DNA of 64,000 nucleotides from Chitinivibrionales bacterium. Its GTDB lineage: Bacteria > Fibrobacterota > Chitinivibrionia > Chitinivibrionales > JANQEN01. The stretch lies in assembly GCA_028278335.1 (NCBI GenBank), contig JANQEN010000020.1, positions 29,479 through 93,478 of the forward strand, written 5' to 3'. Positions 34,814 through 45,345 of the stretch are shown piece after piece. Positions within the stretch are counted from its first letter, which is position 1. Every line of letters begins with the position of its first letter. The position numbers and the translations under genes are program-made. Below the pieces are notes generated by a model. That model saw nothing but the letters and a program-made list of their open reading frames with translations. It had not been told where the DNA came from and did not search any database.

Positions 34814-35284
34814 TTACTTTGGTAATGCTTTAAAAACCTTTAAAATGGTCCTGTGAATATTATGGGGAAAGCCAGTTTTTGGTAAAAACATGAGAGGGCA
34901 GAATCCAACGATGCAATTGAGCCCCTTCTCTTCACAGAGATAAACGGCTTTAGGATTAGTCACCCCTTTCATGATGTGCTCATGAAGCCATAGGGTCTTT
35001 ATTCCAGCTTCTGCAGATTCCAAAACGACTTTTTCCTGTTCCTGAGCTGGTACAACAGCAATAGCAACATCGATTTTTTCAGGAATATCTTTAACTGTTT
35101 TAAAGCAATTTTTTCCCTGAATTGATTCTGCATGAGGATTAACCGGGATAGCCTCATAGTTACGTGCCAGAAGTTCCTTAAGAAGCATGCCACCAAATTT
35201 GCTTTTTTTCCTTGATGCACCAATAACTGCGATCATCTTGTTACTATAAAAATCCTCAATAGTCTTCTTCGTAACGAGTGCCAT
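34814..35284 (-). CDS. CoA-binding domain protein (YccU-like)
   Basis: 156 residues. A Rossmann-type CoA-binding fold: MIAVIGASRKKSKFGGMLLK at the N-terminus, YEAIPVNPHAESIQG, VPAQEQEKVVLESAEAG, and a C-terminal CPLMFLP. It corresponds to the N-terminal domain of acyl-CoA synthetases but exists alone in many bacteria. Its role is not established. AAAGGAG precedes the ATG. A MITE-like copy lies 46 bases upstream. Confidence 0.8.
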   Translation of the reverse strand: MALVTKKTIEDFYSNKMIAVIGASRKKSKFGGMLLKELLARNYEAIPVNPHAESIQGKNCFKTVKDIPEKIDVAIAVVPAQEQEKVVLESAEAGIKTLWLHEHIMKGVTNPKAVYLCEEKGLNCIVGFCPLMFLPKTGFPHNIHRTILKVFKALPK

Positions 35285-35330
35285 ACTGTTCTCCTTTAAA
35301 AAGGATTAGTAATCATTTATCAAACAGAAT

Positions 35331-35502
35331 TTAACCCAGATAATGCAGCAGGAGTAGATGCAGAAGTGCAAGATTATGATTTAGTAAGACTTGAAGGTAT
35401 TGAAGGGCATATCTACAAGGTGATATGGCCGAAAAGCCTGAAAGTCTTAATGAGCATAGGATTGTATTTCTGCGCTACTTCCTATTGCATAATCTGGGTT
35501 AA
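35331..35502. mobile_element. MITE-like element, copy 2 (TTAA-flanked)
   Basis: 172 bases, ends TTAACCCAGATAATG and GCATAATCTGGGTTAA. Nearly identical inside to 30558-30731 (CAAGATTATGATTTAGTAAG and GGTGATATGGCCGAAAAGCC shared). It sits in the divergent promoter region before the HtrA gene. Confidence 0.8.
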
Positions 35503-35640
35503 AATATATTCCCTCTTTAGTAGTGACTTAAAAATTGTAAAATCAGAGAGATTTTCCCTTATCTAGTCGCTGGAAGCAATGCCCTTTGAAATGTATTATT
35601 TTATCGATCAACCTATAATTGTTTAACCTGAGAAGCAAGT

Positions 35641-36714
35641 ATGAAATTATTCTCCAGACTCTCCATTTTTGGCTGGAAATCCCCTGTCATTCAACTCTTC
35701 ATATTGATACTATGTACGCTCTCTTTTTCATCGGAACATAGCGACCTGTTAGCTTATGAGAGAAACACAATCACTATTTTTGAAAAGGTATCTCCTTCAG
35801 TTGTTTTTATCACGAGCAAAAGTATTCAATGGGATCTCTTCTCTATGAATGTCTTTGAAATTCCTCAAGGAACCGGCTCTGGATTTGTATGGGACAAAAA
35901 GGGTAATATCGTTACCAACTACCATGTTATAAAAAATGCGCACAATATCTCGGTGACTCTTCACAATGGTAAATCCTATGAAGCGGGTATTGTGGGAGTG
36001 GCACCAAATAAAGATATTGCGGTGGTCCGTATTGAAGCACCGATAAATGAATTAAAGCCAGTCCGCCCGGGAAACACTGCAGATCTTAAGGTTGGTCGAA
36101 AAGTTTTGGCTATTGGCAATCCCTTTGGTTTGGATCAAACCTTGACTGTTGGTATCATTAGTGCACTGGGTAGAGAGATAAAATCAGTCACTGGCAGAAC
36201 CATTCACGATGTAATTCAAACTGACGCAGCTATAAATCCAGGGAATTCTGGAGGACCGCTTATTGACTCACGGGGACTTTTAATTGGTGTTAACACCTCA
36301 ATAATTACACCCAGTGGTGGTAGTGCAGGCATTGGCTTTGCAGTGCCAGTAAACACCGTCCGAAGAGTTGTACCACAGTTAATTGAGCATGGTAAAGTTA
36401 TCCGTCCAGGGTTGGGTATACAAACACTCTCCGATAATGTTGCCTATAGTAACGATATTGAAGGTGTAATTATTGCACGGGTATTACCACGAAGCAATGC
36501 AGCTAAGGCTGGTCTTTTGGGATTAAAAAAGGGACTCTTTGGCCAGGTTATTCTTGGTGATGTGATTACAGGAATAAATAACAAAAAGATCAGTTCTGGA
36601 GATCAGCTTAGCCATGTGATTGAACAGTACAATATTGGTGATATTGTAAAGGTATCTATTTTACGAAAAGGGAAACCTATTACACTCCCAGTGACATTAC
36701 AACGAGTGGAATAG
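35641..36714 (+). CDS. HtrA/DegP-like serine protease, one PDZ domain
   Basis: 357 residues. A hydrophobic segment at about 16-30 is an uncleaved anchor or signal. The trypsin-like domain has His95 (TNYHVI), Asp125 (NKDIAVVRI) and Ser203 (NPGNSGGPL). One PDZ domain follows (RPGLGIQTL ... GDVITGINNKKI), so the layout is that of DegS-type proteases. It acts in the periplasm on misfolded or unassembled envelope proteins. It is a single gene; the MITE copy at 35331 lies in its upstream region. Confidence 0.9.
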   Translation: MKLFSRLSIFGWKSPVIQLFILILCTLSFSSEHSDLLAYERNTITIFEKVSPSVVFITSKSIQWDLFSMNVFEIPQGTGSGFVWDKKGNIVTNYHVIKNAHNISVTLHNGKSYEAGIVGVAPNKDIAVVRIEAPINELKPVRPGNTADLKVGRKVLAIGNPFGLDQTLTVGIISALGREIKSVTGRTIHDVIQTDAAINPGNSGGPLIDSRGLLIGVNTSIITPSGGSAGIGFAVPVNTVRRVVPQLIEHGKVIRPGLGIQTLSDNVAYSNDIEGVIIARVLPRSNAAKAGLLGLKKGLFGQVILGDVITGINNKKISSGDQLSHVIEQYNIGDIVKVSILRKGKPITLPVTLQRVE

Positions 36715-37076
36715 ATATTTCATTTTACTCCTTACCGGTGAATATGAGCTAGATTACATTAGTATTTTCCCTTTAGTATCCAAATTATCCTCTTATTATA
36801 ACTATCTATCCCTAATTAAGATAGCATGTCAAATTTAATATATTTTTCACATTGCATTTATATGCGCCATTGTTTATAATTTTTAATATATTAATATCAT
36901 CTCTGCATTAGTTCGAGCTCAGAATTACCCCAATCACCCAATCATGCAGTCTCTTACTTAATGCAATAAATGCAACATGATACAGAGAGAGATAGCAGTA
37001 TCTTATAGCCCCAAGGATAGTCTATTTCTTCTGTAAAGTTTCTGTTGCCAGTTAACAATCACTATAGGATTGTTAC
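36715..37076. other. AT-rich intergenic region, nothing recognised
   Basis: 362 bases upstream of the hybrid kinase. No gene, hairpin or repeat stood out. It presumably contains the kinase promoter. AGGA lies 9-10 bases before ATG 37077. Confidence 0.35.
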
Positions 37077-39017
37077 ATGGAAAGCATAACAGGCATTAAA
37101 CACTTCGTCAAATTCGACACCACTCTTGTCGAGACACTGCCATTTCCTGCAGCAGTGCATGAAAATGGTATTCTTAAGTATTGCAATTCCATCTTTGTAA
37201 ACCTACTTCAATTTCCTCTTAATGATATCACTGGAAGGTCTATTCTTGATTTTATTGATCCTGATTATACTGAGCAGACATTAGAGCGACTTGAAGAGTA
37301 TAAAAGCGATAAAAAACACTTCGAGCCCATTGAAACGGTATTAGTAAACGCTAAGAAAGAGAGGGTCTATTTTAAAATTGCCAATAGTGTCATACATTTT
37401 AATGGCGCGCGGGCAATTCTAGCGGTTTGCACTGACATCACACAGCTTAAAAACACTGAGGAAGCTCTTCGAAAGAGCAATGCCGAAACAAAAAAAACCC
37501 ATCGCATGTTGCAGGGTATTTTAGATTCTATTCCTGATGTTATCGGCATTCAAGATAATGCTCATGGTATTTTACAGTATAATCAAGCTGGCTACGACTA
37601 TTTACAAACTAATGTTGACAAAGTACAGGGAAAACGATGCTTTGAATTGATTGGAAATGATAAACCCTGTGAACTATGTGCCACCAAAGAGACCTACCAA
37701 ACAAAAAAACCCTCCCGGATAGAAAAGTATGTGCCTGAGCTCCAGGTATGGCTTGACTGCCGTGCCTATCCAGTCCTTGACGAACAGGGTAACTTGGTCA
37801 ACGTTGTTGAGCATCTCCGTGATATTACGGAACAAAAAAAGGCAATGGAAGAGCTTACCAAAACTCAGGAGCAGCTTCATCAAACACAAAAAATGGAGGC
37901 CATAGGTCAGCTTGCCGGTGGAATTGCCCATGATTTTAATAATCAATTGGCAGGAATACTCTCCTTTGCAGATCTGCTTCGTGATAAACTACGAAGCGAT
38001 CCAGCACTTCTTGAATGGATTGAGTATATAGTCACGGGGATTAACCGAGCCACGGACTTGACATCACAATTACTTGCCTTTTCCAGAAAAGGTAAGACTC
38101 TTTCAATCTCTATAGATGTACATTCAATTATTAAAGAGGTGAGCAAATTATTAGAGCACACTCTTGACAAAAGAATAGAGTTGCAGGTGCAACTCCTTGC
38201 GAAATCGAGTATTATTTCCGGTGATGCCTCTCAATTGCAAAATGCAATTCTCAATCTCGCAATCAACGCACGAGATGCCATGAATAAGGGAGGCACAATC
38301 ACCATAACAACGGAGAATGTTCATCTGGACCAAGCCTTTTGTAAAGAGAGTCTCTTTGAATTGCATGAGGGAGCATACCTCTGTTTTTCCATCCATGACA
38401 ACGGTAAGGGTATGAACAAAGAGACCTTAGAGCGAATATTCGAACCCTTCTTTACAACCAAGGCCCAAGGAGAAGGCACCGGATTAGGTCTAGCTGGTGT
38501 TTATGGTACAATTAAAAATCATAAAGGTGCCATTTTTGTACAAAGCGAACCGGATCATGGTACTGAATTTACCGTGTATTTTCCGTTATGCAGAAATAGT
38601 GAACCGCTGATAAAACCCTTTTCAGCTGTTGCGGACCATCCTTTAAAGACTGGTACTATTTTGGTTATTGACGATGATACAACAGTAAATCTTGCCTATT
38701 CAATAATGTTGAAATCCTTAGGATTTCGTGTTATTTCCTGTGAAAATGGTGTAGAGGCCTTAGACAGATACAAAGAGATATGGCAGACTATTGATTTGGT
38801 TATTATTGATATGGTCATGCCAAAATTGGATGGGAGAGATACCTATTCTGCTTTAAAATCCATTAATCCTTCTGTTAAAGCTATCCTCATGTCTGGGTAT
38901 AGTTTTAATGGAGAGGCTCAGAAAATAATTGAGGAAGGGGTAAAGGGATTTCTACAAAAACCCTTTACTAGAAATACCTTAGCCAATAAAATTGCCGAAG
39001 TCCTAGGAACATCTTAG
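37077..39017 (+). CDS. Hybrid histidine kinase (PAS-PAS-HisKA-HATPase-REC)
   Basis: 646 residues, cytoplasmic, with no membrane segment. Two PAS domains span about 15-125 and 140-255. The H-box [15 protein letters not shown] places the phospho-histidine near residue 284. The ATP lid [12 protein letters not shown] follows, and a C-terminal receiver has [12 protein letters not shown] with Asp near 578. The second PAS contains [14 protein letters not shown] and LDCRAYP, where cysteines might bind a metal or sense redox state. It is alone, so its output is probably a separate protein. Confidence 0.9.
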   Translation: MESITGIKHFVKFDTTLVETLPFPAAVHENGILKYCNSIFVNLLQFPLNDITGRSILDFIDPDYTEQTLERLEEYKSDKKHFEPIETVLVNAKKERVYFKIANSVIHFNGARAILAVCTDITQLKNTEEALRKSNAETKKTHRMLQGILDSIPDVIGIQDNAHGILQYNQAGYDYLQTNVDKVQGKRCFELIGNDKPCELCATKETYQTKKPSRIEKYVPELQVWLDCRAYPVLDEQGNLVNVVEHLRDITEQKKAMEELTKTQEQLHQTQKMEAIGQLAGGIAHDFNNQLAGILSFADLLRDKLRSDPALLEWIEYIVTGINRATDLTSQLLAFSRKGKTLSISIDVHSIIKEVSKLLEHTLDKRIELQVQLLAKSSIISGDASQLQNAILNLAINARDAMNKGGTITITTENVHLDQAFCKESLFELHEGAYLCFSIHDNGKGMNKETLERIFEPFFTTKAQGEGTGLGLAGVYGTIKNHKGAIFVQSEPDHGTEFTVYFPLCRNSEPLIKPFSAVADHPLKTGTILVIDDDTTVNLAYSIMLKSLGFRVISCENGVEALDRYKEIWQTIDLVIIDMVMPKLDGRDTYSALKSINPSVKAILMSGYSFNGEAQKIIEEGVKGFLQKPFTRNTLANKIAEVLGTS

Positions 39018-39018
39018 T

Positions 39019-40050
39019 TCATTTATCCACCATGAGCGATGCTTGATCATCTGAAAGATACACAGTAGACAGAGTAAGATCCACTCGAAACCCATATTCG
39101 GTTCTGTGTGGATGGAAAGTGCAGATACTCTTTTTCCCTGCAAAAAAGGACCGTCTTTTTCCAAAGGCACCACAATAGCTGTTTTCTCTATTGGGCGAAG
39201 GGGAAATTTCTACATAGTAGATTCTGGAATCATTACGATTGACTGTAAGAGAAAAGTTAAACTCATCAAAGGCATAGCGTTTTTTTAAAAATACCGTATC
39301 AAAGGAAAATTTCTGTTCATGGACATAGGTTGAAATGGTTTTAAGAGCATATACAACCGAATAAGCGGTAATTTTAAAATATCCCTTCTCAGATTTATGC
39401 ATTCTGAAAAGTAATTGCGAGCTACTTTCTACGCCCTTTTGCTTAAACCATTGATCTAAAAGTTCCTGCTCCTGCTGACCTATTTTGTCCTCAGAAATCA
39501 TGGTGATAGAATCAATTACAACAGCACCACAGGCGATCTTCCTTCCCTTTTGAAACCAAATAGTGTCTGGAAGAGAGCAGTCTCCCTCCTGGAAAGCAAA
39601 GCGAATAGAATCGGGATTTACCCATCTGTAATGCAAACCGTAGAGAACACAATGCCAGGATGAGATAATATCTTTGATAAATCCTGAGGGGTATCGTGAG
39701 GAATCCGGTAGTGACTGAGCAAGCAATTCTGCAAATTGATCTTTTAACTTATGAACAACCGGTTTAAGATTACCCACTATTTTTTTATCGACATACACTG
39801 TTGGATCAAGAATCTGTAATGAATCAGGTTTCTCTAAGCACATCATTTGAATAGAATCTGAATCAATTCTATACAGTGAAGGTAGCTGGATTTCTCCACG
39901 AAGTGTTGACAGTTCCTGCCATTGTGCCCAATGAGGCGTTACCTTTCGATTTTTAACGACCACCCCTTTATGAGTTCCACAGTGTACCATAAGGGAAACT
40001 ATAAATAGAGTTAAAACGAGAGATGTCTGTATTAGTGACTTGCTTCTCAT
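39019..40050 (-). CDS. Lipoprotein of unknown function
   Basis: 343 residues. A signal with LTLFIVSLMVHC ends at a plausible lipobox cysteine. The mature part mixes strands and helices, and no domain is recognised. It includes DSITMISEDKIGQQEQELLD and a tyrosine-rich region (SVVYALKTISTYVHE). It converges with the kinase gene with a single base between the stops. Confidence 0.55.
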   Translation of the reverse strand: MRSKSLIQTSLVLTLFIVSLMVHCGTHKGVVVKNRKVTPHWAQWQELSTLRGEIQLPSLYRIDSDSIQMMCLEKPDSLQILDPTVYVDKKIVGNLKPVVHKLKDQFAELLAQSLPDSSRYPSGFIKDIISSWHCVLYGLHYRWVNPDSIRFAFQEGDCSLPDTIWFQKGRKIACGAVVIDSITMISEDKIGQQEQELLDQWFKQKGVESSSQLLFRMHKSEKGYFKITAYSVVYALKTISTYVHEQKFSFDTVFLKKRYAFDEFNFSLTVNRNDSRIYYVEISPSPNRENSYCGAFGKRRSFFAGKKSICTFHPHRTEYGFRVDLTLSTVYLSDDQASLMVDK

Positions 40051-40352
40051 AGGGGGTTTTCTGCTAGATTTTTTGTATCATTTTATTGCAAACAATTGCA
40101 ATAGGCAATAATTTGCATCGAATTTGTTTTGTCATTTTATCAATAAAAACAACTTTTTTTCTTTAATTTTATCCACAAACAATACAATTGATGAAAATTA
40201 TAAACAATTGTCAAACAATGAGTTTTGGATAAAAAATCAATGTCCAACCCATCTTTGTGATAATATACTATTTTCCTGGTAAGCAATTCTTATTGAATTT
40301 TTGACCCCTTTAGTATTATAATTAGAGAGTATATCTCTTCGTAAGGACAGCT
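40051..40352. other. Very AT-rich divergent intergenic region
   Basis: 302 bases with several CAATTG-type short palindromes (for example CAAACAATTGCAATAGG near 40088 and AAACAATTGTCAAAC near 40202). They may be promoter or regulator sites for the two divergent genes, which cannot be shown here. No gene was seen. Confidence 0.35.
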
Positions 40353-40700
40353 ATGGACGATACAGCGAAATTACATCTCGAAGAAAAAAATGGGTACATC
40401 TGGGCAAAACTTTTAGAAACTGTAAAAAGAGACTTCATTCAAATAATTCAAGCAAAAATTGAATCATCAATGGCTTCGATAAAAAAAGATATTGTTATTG
40501 ATCTTTCTAATCTTGATTTAATAAACAGCACCACCATCAATCTTTTCATGAATTTGCAAAGAGAGTGCTCCAACAATAGCAGTATGTTGCATATTGTAAA
40601 TGTTTCAAAAAGATGCCTTATGCAACTTGAATCAGTAAACCTTGATAAAACATTAAACATTTTTGAATTCGAAGAAGAACTTGTTCAAGCTAGAACCTAA
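40353..40700 (+). CDS. STAS-domain protein (anti-sigma factor antagonist-like)
   Basis: 115 residues forming one STAS domain. The core DIVIDLSNLDLINSTTINLF carries serine and threonines at the site phosphorylated in SpoIIAA. HIVNVSKRCLMQLESVNLDK follows. AAGGA precedes the ATG. Such proteins switch partner anti-sigma factors or kinases; no partner gene lies adjacent. The last bases overlap the end of folC on the other strand. Confidence 0.8.
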   Translation: MDDTAKLHLEEKNGYIWAKLLETVKRDFIQIIQAKIESSMASIKKDIVIDLSNLDLINSTTINLFMNLQRECSNNSSMLHIVNVSKRCLMQLESVNLDKTLNIFEFEEELVQART

Positions 40701-41947
40701 TTGCCAAAGGGTTTAACACCCAACGCCTGCATTGCCTCTCCAACTGTAATAAATGATCCTGTCACTGCAATAACACCTTTAAAATCATTTACCGCTTTAG
40801 TAATTGACTGCTTTATCGCCCCCCCTATTTCAACCTTACCAGTAGTTGATGTTGACAAACAATTAATGAGCTCCTGTGGTTGCGCAGCTCGCTTTGAGGC
40901 CAGGGCGGCAATAACAATTGTATGAGCAACCTTAGCATATTCCAATAGCATCTCGGTAAATTTTTTATCCTTCATTATTCCAACAATGAAACAGAGAGGC
41001 GTATCAGGAAAACGTTTTTTTAAGGAAGCACAAAAATGTTGCGCTGCAGCTGGATTGTGCGCAGTGTCAAAAACAATCGATTTACTTTTAATAGTAACAA
41101 TCTGAAATCGTCCTGGAATAAAGGTAGCTTTGATTGCCTGTTCAGTTTGGGTGTTCATTTTTATTCCAACAAGTTCTGCTGCCTTTAGCGCACAATGGGC
41201 ATTATCCTTTTGATAGGTACCAGCCAAGGATACCGAAAAATTTCTTCCTTTAAATCTAACCGTATTTGTTGGACCTGTCTCTTTTTGTTCAAACTGACAA
41301 CAATGGAAAGGAGCATGCCGCTCATGGCAGACCCGTTGTGCTAATTCGTAAATTTTCGAATTCTGTTGTTTTCCCAATACCAAGGGAGTGTTCTCCTTCA
41401 CAACACCCAACTTTTCTAAAGCCACCTGTTCAATGGTATCACCTAAATACTCCTGATGATCCATACTGATTGCGGTCACAATTGAAACCTCTGGGTCAAC
41501 AATATTAGTCGCGTCTAAGCGCCCTCCTAGCCCTGTTTCAACAATTGCCCATTCAACCTTTTTATGCTCGAATAGGGTAAAGGCTAAAAGAGTAGAGATC
41601 TCAAAAAAAGTGAGGTTTTGCTTCAGGCAGATTGGTTCAATTTTTTGATACAGTTCAATCCATTCCTTTGAAGAAATAACCTTTCCATTAATTATAAATC
41701 GCTCTTCAAAATCAATCAGATGAGGTGAAGTAAAAAGTCCTGTTTTAAAGCCGTGGTGACGGATAATAGACTCTACCATGGCGCACACCGACCCTTTTCC
41801 ATTGGTACCTGCCACATGGATTACTTTAAAAGATTCCTGTGGATTGCCCAATTGCTTTGCTGCAAGGTGGATTCGATCTAAATCATATTTAATACCCTGG
41901 GCTGTGCGGCCAAAAAGCCGATCAACTATGGAATCCCGTAATGTCAT
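40697..41947 (-). CDS. folC: Folylpolyglutamate synthase / dihydrofolate synthase
   Basis: 416 residues. It adds glutamate to (dihydro)folate with ATP. The P-loop VAGTNGKGSVCAMVES is near residues 45-60, GLGGRLDATNIV near 140-150, and DTAHNPAA marks the C-terminal domain. The length is normal. The ribosome-binding site is weak. It lies 25 bases after the serpin gene on the same strand and converges with the STAS gene, with a 4-base overlap. Confidence 0.92.
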   Translation of the reverse strand: MTLRDSIVDRLFGRTAQGIKYDLDRIHLAAKQLGNPQESFKVIHVAGTNGKGSVCAMVESIIRHHGFKTGLFTSPHLIDFEERFIINGKVISSKEWIELYQKIEPICLKQNLTFFEISTLLAFTLFEHKKVEWAIVETGLGGRLDATNIVDPEVSIVTAISMDHQEYLGDTIEQVALEKLGVVKENTPLVLGKQQNSKIYELAQRVCHERHAPFHCCQFEQKETGPTNTVRFKGRNFSVSLAGTYQKDNAHCALKAAELVGIKMNTQTEQAIKATFIPGRFQIVTIKSKSIVFDTAHNPAAAQHFCASLKKRFPDTPLCFIVGIMKDKKFTEMLLEYAKVAHTIVIAALASKRAAQPQELINCLSTSTTGKVEIGGAIKQSITKAVNDFKGVIAVTGSFITVGEAMQALGVKPFGN

Positions 41948-41972
41948 TTCTCGAAAGCTTTGGAAAAGTTTG

Positions 41973-43220
41973 CTACAAATAGATTTTTGGTTTCACGACT
42001 CGCCCAATAAATAGGATTAATTTTGAGTACGTATCGCGAATGAGAAAAAGAAAGGGACGATCAGCTTTAAAACGTTTGGCATCCTCCGGAGTTGCTAGCT
42101 TTTTTCGGGTGCCTATTGCAGTTGCAGAAGCAATACGACTCCCCTCTTCATCAATCTGAATAACTGATTTATGCGCCACCTCTGATAAACAGATACCATC
42201 TTTTTTAGTAATCCCACTAAAATCAGCATTCCCGGAAAATGCATTGGATATGCCAAGATCAGAGAGAGTCTTTGCCAATGAAAATTCAGAAGCCATAGTT
42301 AGCTTTGGTATATGCACCTTAGCTAACTGCGTATATCCCTCATTTATCCACCGCAAATATAATTCAACGGACAATTTTTCTTCAAGTTGTGTAATTCCCT
42401 CTCGTTTATGGGGAACAATAAACACCATTGCCAAATTATTACTCTCATAGGGAATTTCACAGACTGTGCAAAGATCATCTATATACAGGTCATATTCTGC
42501 TTTCCTGTACATAAAGGGGGTTAAGGTTGAATCCGTATCTGAAAAATAGAATGGCTCGTCTCTGGTGAAGGATTTGTTGAATTTATGTTCCCATTTCCCC
42601 TTAAAATAAATTGCATTTGTTAAAACCATCTTTGTTTCATCAGAATTGATAAAACCCGGTTTTAGTAAATCAAGAATCTTATTATTGGTATGCTCTTCAA
42701 CCCATCCATTTATTGCACGCCGAGAACGATCTTGTCTCCTAAAGTCAATGTTTTTCACATCAGAAAAGTAGTTGTTCCTAACCTGACTGATATAGTCTTT
42801 TTTAAAAGGGAATCCCTTTTGTAGCCAGATGCAATTGGCTAAATAAAATTTGATATTTGTTTCCATTGCCAGGTTATCTAAATAACTTAAAAGAGTGCGA
42901 AAATAGCTGTTATGAGTTTGCAGATTGGTTTTAAACCGCATTACCTCTGCAAATTCAGAGGCTGTATTTCCGTTGGTTCCAGCATAGGTCATTGCCATGC
43001 CAGTTGAAATACTAAAGGGTGAGATAAAAATATTTCCCTTTTCTTTAGCCAGAGCTTTATAAAGGTTGATGACAAAGATGTTGTTTTCAATGGCAAAGTC
43101 ACTCAGATTAATCTCCTCTGTCTCCGAGCCAACACCGACAACGTAGAATACACCAAAAAGAAGTATAAAGCCCGTTAATTTGGTGAATGTTTGCAGTAGA
43201 TCCTGATGCCTGAATATCAT
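41973..43220 (-). CDS. Serpin (serine protease inhibitor), exported
   Basis: 415 residues, full serpin length. An N-terminal hydrophobic segment (FTKLTGFILLFGVFYVVGVG) suggests export. Serpin signatures are SPFSISTGMAMTYAGTNGNT, TKMVLTNAIYFKGKWEHKF and DRPFLFLIRD. The reactive-loop hinge is EEGSRIASATAIGTRK. Counting from the hinge puts Lys at P1 (RKK-LA), which suggests trypsin-like targets. Ile and Arg at P12-P13 are atypical for an inhibitory hinge. Bacterial serpins are scattered and probably acquired. It could protect the cell from its own or foreign proteases, such as HtrA- or papain-type enzymes encoded nearby. Confidence 0.88.
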   Translation of the reverse strand: MIFRHQDLLQTFTKLTGFILLFGVFYVVGVGSETEEINLSDFAIENNIFVINLYKALAKEKGNIFISPFSISTGMAMTYAGTNGNTASEFAEVMRFKTNLQTHNSYFRTLLSYLDNLAMETNIKFYLANCIWLQKGFPFKKDYISQVRNNYFSDVKNIDFRRQDRSRRAINGWVEEHTNNKILDLLKPGFINSDETKMVLTNAIYFKGKWEHKFNKSFTRDEPFYFSDTDSTLTPFMYRKAEYDLYIDDLCTVCEIPYESNNLAMVFIVPHKREGITQLEEKLSVELYLRWINEGYTQLAKVHIPKLTMASEFSLAKTLSDLGISNAFSGNADFSGITKKDGICLSEVAHKSVIQIDEEGSRIASATAIGTRKKLATPEDAKRFKADRPFLFLIRDTYSKLILFIGRVVKPKIYL

Positions 43221-43454
43221 GATTTTCCTAGCATTTGATTGATTCTTTACTGATGTTACTGTTACTTCAAACCCCTGTGCTTAAAAATATGCCGCTATTG
43301 ACTTGAAAAAATGCTCAATTCTTTATATTTTATTGGACTAAAATTATCATTTAGCTATCTTTTTCTTCATTGTATGTAAGTTAAAAAACATTAGCCAACT
43401 GATACTAAATTATACATTGAATGCACTGATTTTATTATAGTTTTAGGAAAAAAA

Positions 43455-45332
43455 GTGAGCCTACTTGAACAGACAAATTATCCGGCGGACTTAAAAAAGC
43501 TTGACCAGGCAGCTCTTACAAAACTGGCAAAGGAACTTCGAGAATTCATGCTCGACACGGTCAGTAAAAAGGGCGGACACCTTGCACCAAGTCTTGGTGC
43601 TGTCGAATTAACGCTAGCCCTCCATTATTGCTACAATACCCCAGAAGACAAATTAGTATGGGATGTGGGGCACCAAGCCTATGCCCATAAAATTCTTACA
43701 GGACGGCGAAACCAATTTGGTACCTTGCGGCAATATGGTGGAATCAGTGGTTTTCCAAGAATCGCCGAGAGTGAGTATGACACAGTCTCTACGGGTCACG
43801 CTTCAACTTCAATCTCTGTGGGATTGGGAATTGCCATGGCACGGGATCTTCAAGAAAAATCCTTTAATGTAGTTTCCATTATAGGTGATGGCTCTATGTC
43901 TGCGGGATTGGCTTTTGAGGGATTGAACAATCTTGGAAGTAGTGCAACCAATATGACTGTTGTCCTTAACGATAATGAGATGTCAATCTCAAAAAATGTA
44001 GGAGCACTCTCAAGGTATCTTACAAGAATAATAACAGACAAACGCTACAACAAACTAAAAAGTGATGTTTGGGAATTATTAGGCAGCCTATCCAATGTCG
44101 GTAAAAAAATTCGTTCTCTGGTACATAGTGTTGATGATGCTATAAAGCATGTGATAACGCCAGGGAAGCTGTTTGAAGACATGGGTTTACGCTACATTGG
44201 TCCCATTGATGGACATAACATTAAAGAGCTTATTGATGTATTTAATTTTGCCAAACAGTCCACATCTGGGCCAATCTTAGTGCATGTGCTTACTAAAAAG
44301 GGTAAAGGCTATAGCTTTGCCGAAGTTGACGCAACAAAGTTTCATGGCATTGGCACATTCTCCCGTGATACAGGAAAAACACCACAGAAAAGCCCCACCT
44401 GTCCTTCCTACAGCAAAGTCTTTGGAAAATCCTTAGCTGAGATAGCAGAAGAGGATAAGCAGGTTGTTGCCATTACCGCAGCAATGCCCGATGGAACCGG
44501 TCTTGACATTTTTCGTGATGCCCACCCTGATCGCTTTTTTGATGTCGGAATAACCGAAGGGCATGCAGTTACCTTTGCAGCAGGTCTTGCAATTCAAGGA
44601 TTAAAGCCGGTCGTGGCGATCTATTCAACGTTTCTCCAACGCGCCTACGATAACATTATTCATGATGTTGCCCTTGACGAACACTCGGTGATATTCTGCT
44701 TAGATAGAGCCGGTTTGGTTGGCAGTGATGGTCCGACCCACCACGGCACCTTTGACTTGACCTATGCGCGAGTTATACCGGGAGCCACGATTATGACTCC
44801 CAGTAGTAAATTAGAACTACGTCAAATGCTCTATACTGCAATCAAGGAAATCAAGGGACCAGTTTTTATTCGATACCCCCGTGGTTCGGGACATGGCAAT
44901 GGGTTAGATCACCCCTTTGAAGCAGTTCCTCTCTACAAGCCAAAGGTTTTACAGGAGGGAAAGCAGGTTGCCATTCTTGTTAGTGGTGATCTCTGTTATG
45001 AGGCGACGAAGTGCTGCGAACTTTTACAGGAATCAAAAATTAAACCGACCTTAGTGGATGTCCGATTTGTAAAACCATTAGATAAAGAGTTTTACCAAGC
45101 TCTTTTTCAAAAACACAAAAACATTGTAACTATAGAGAGCAATTCATTGTGTGGTGGATTTGGTGCTGCAATTTTAGAACTCGTATCAAAACTGGGCATA
45201 CCCAATAAAGTGCTCACCTTGGGATATCCGGACAAATTCATTCCCCATGGCGACACCAATTATCTGCTCAAAGAGATAGGACTTTCTGCGGAAGGTATGG
45301 CAGAGAGAATCAAAACATTTATTGCACGTTAA
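43455..45332 (+). CDS. dxs: 1-deoxy-D-xylulose-5-phosphate synthase
   Basis: 625 residues, full length. It condenses pyruvate and glyceraldehyde 3-phosphate with TPP, the first step of the MEP isoprenoid pathway. KKGGHLAPSLGAVELTLALH opens the TPP domain, GDGSMSAGLAFEGLNNLG binds TPP-magnesium, and HHGTFDLTYARVIPG and FIRYPRGSGHG mark the transketolase middle domain. The start is GTG 43455, with AGGAAAAAA upstream. It is a single gene converging with the flagellin operon. Confidence 0.95.
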   Translation: MSLLEQTNYPADLKKLDQAALTKLAKELREFMLDTVSKKGGHLAPSLGAVELTLALHYCYNTPEDKLVWDVGHQAYAHKILTGRRNQFGTLRQYGGISGFPRIAESEYDTVSTGHASTSISVGLGIAMARDLQEKSFNVVSIIGDGSMSAGLAFEGLNNLGSSATNMTVVLNDNEMSISKNVGALSRYLTRIITDKRYNKLKSDVWELLGSLSNVGKKIRSLVHSVDDAIKHVITPGKLFEDMGLRYIGPIDGHNIKELIDVFNFAKQSTSGPILVHVLTKKGKGYSFAEVDATKFHGIGTFSRDTGKTPQKSPTCPSYSKVFGKSLAEIAEEDKQVVAITAAMPDGTGLDIFRDAHPDRFFDVGITEGHAVTFAAGLAIQGLKPVVAIYSTFLQRAYDNIIHDVALDEHSVIFCLDRAGLVGSDGPTHHGTFDLTYARVIPGATIMTPSSKLELRQMLYTAIKEIKGPVFIRYPRGSGHGNGLDHPFEAVPLYKPKVLQEGKQVAILVSGDLCYEATKCCELLQESKIKPTLVDVRFVKPLDKEFYQALFQKHKNIVTIESNSLCGGFGAAILELVSKLGIPNKVLTLGYPDKFIPHGDTNYLLKEIGLSAEGMAERIKTFIAR

Positions 45333-45345
45333 TTTATTGTCGCTA

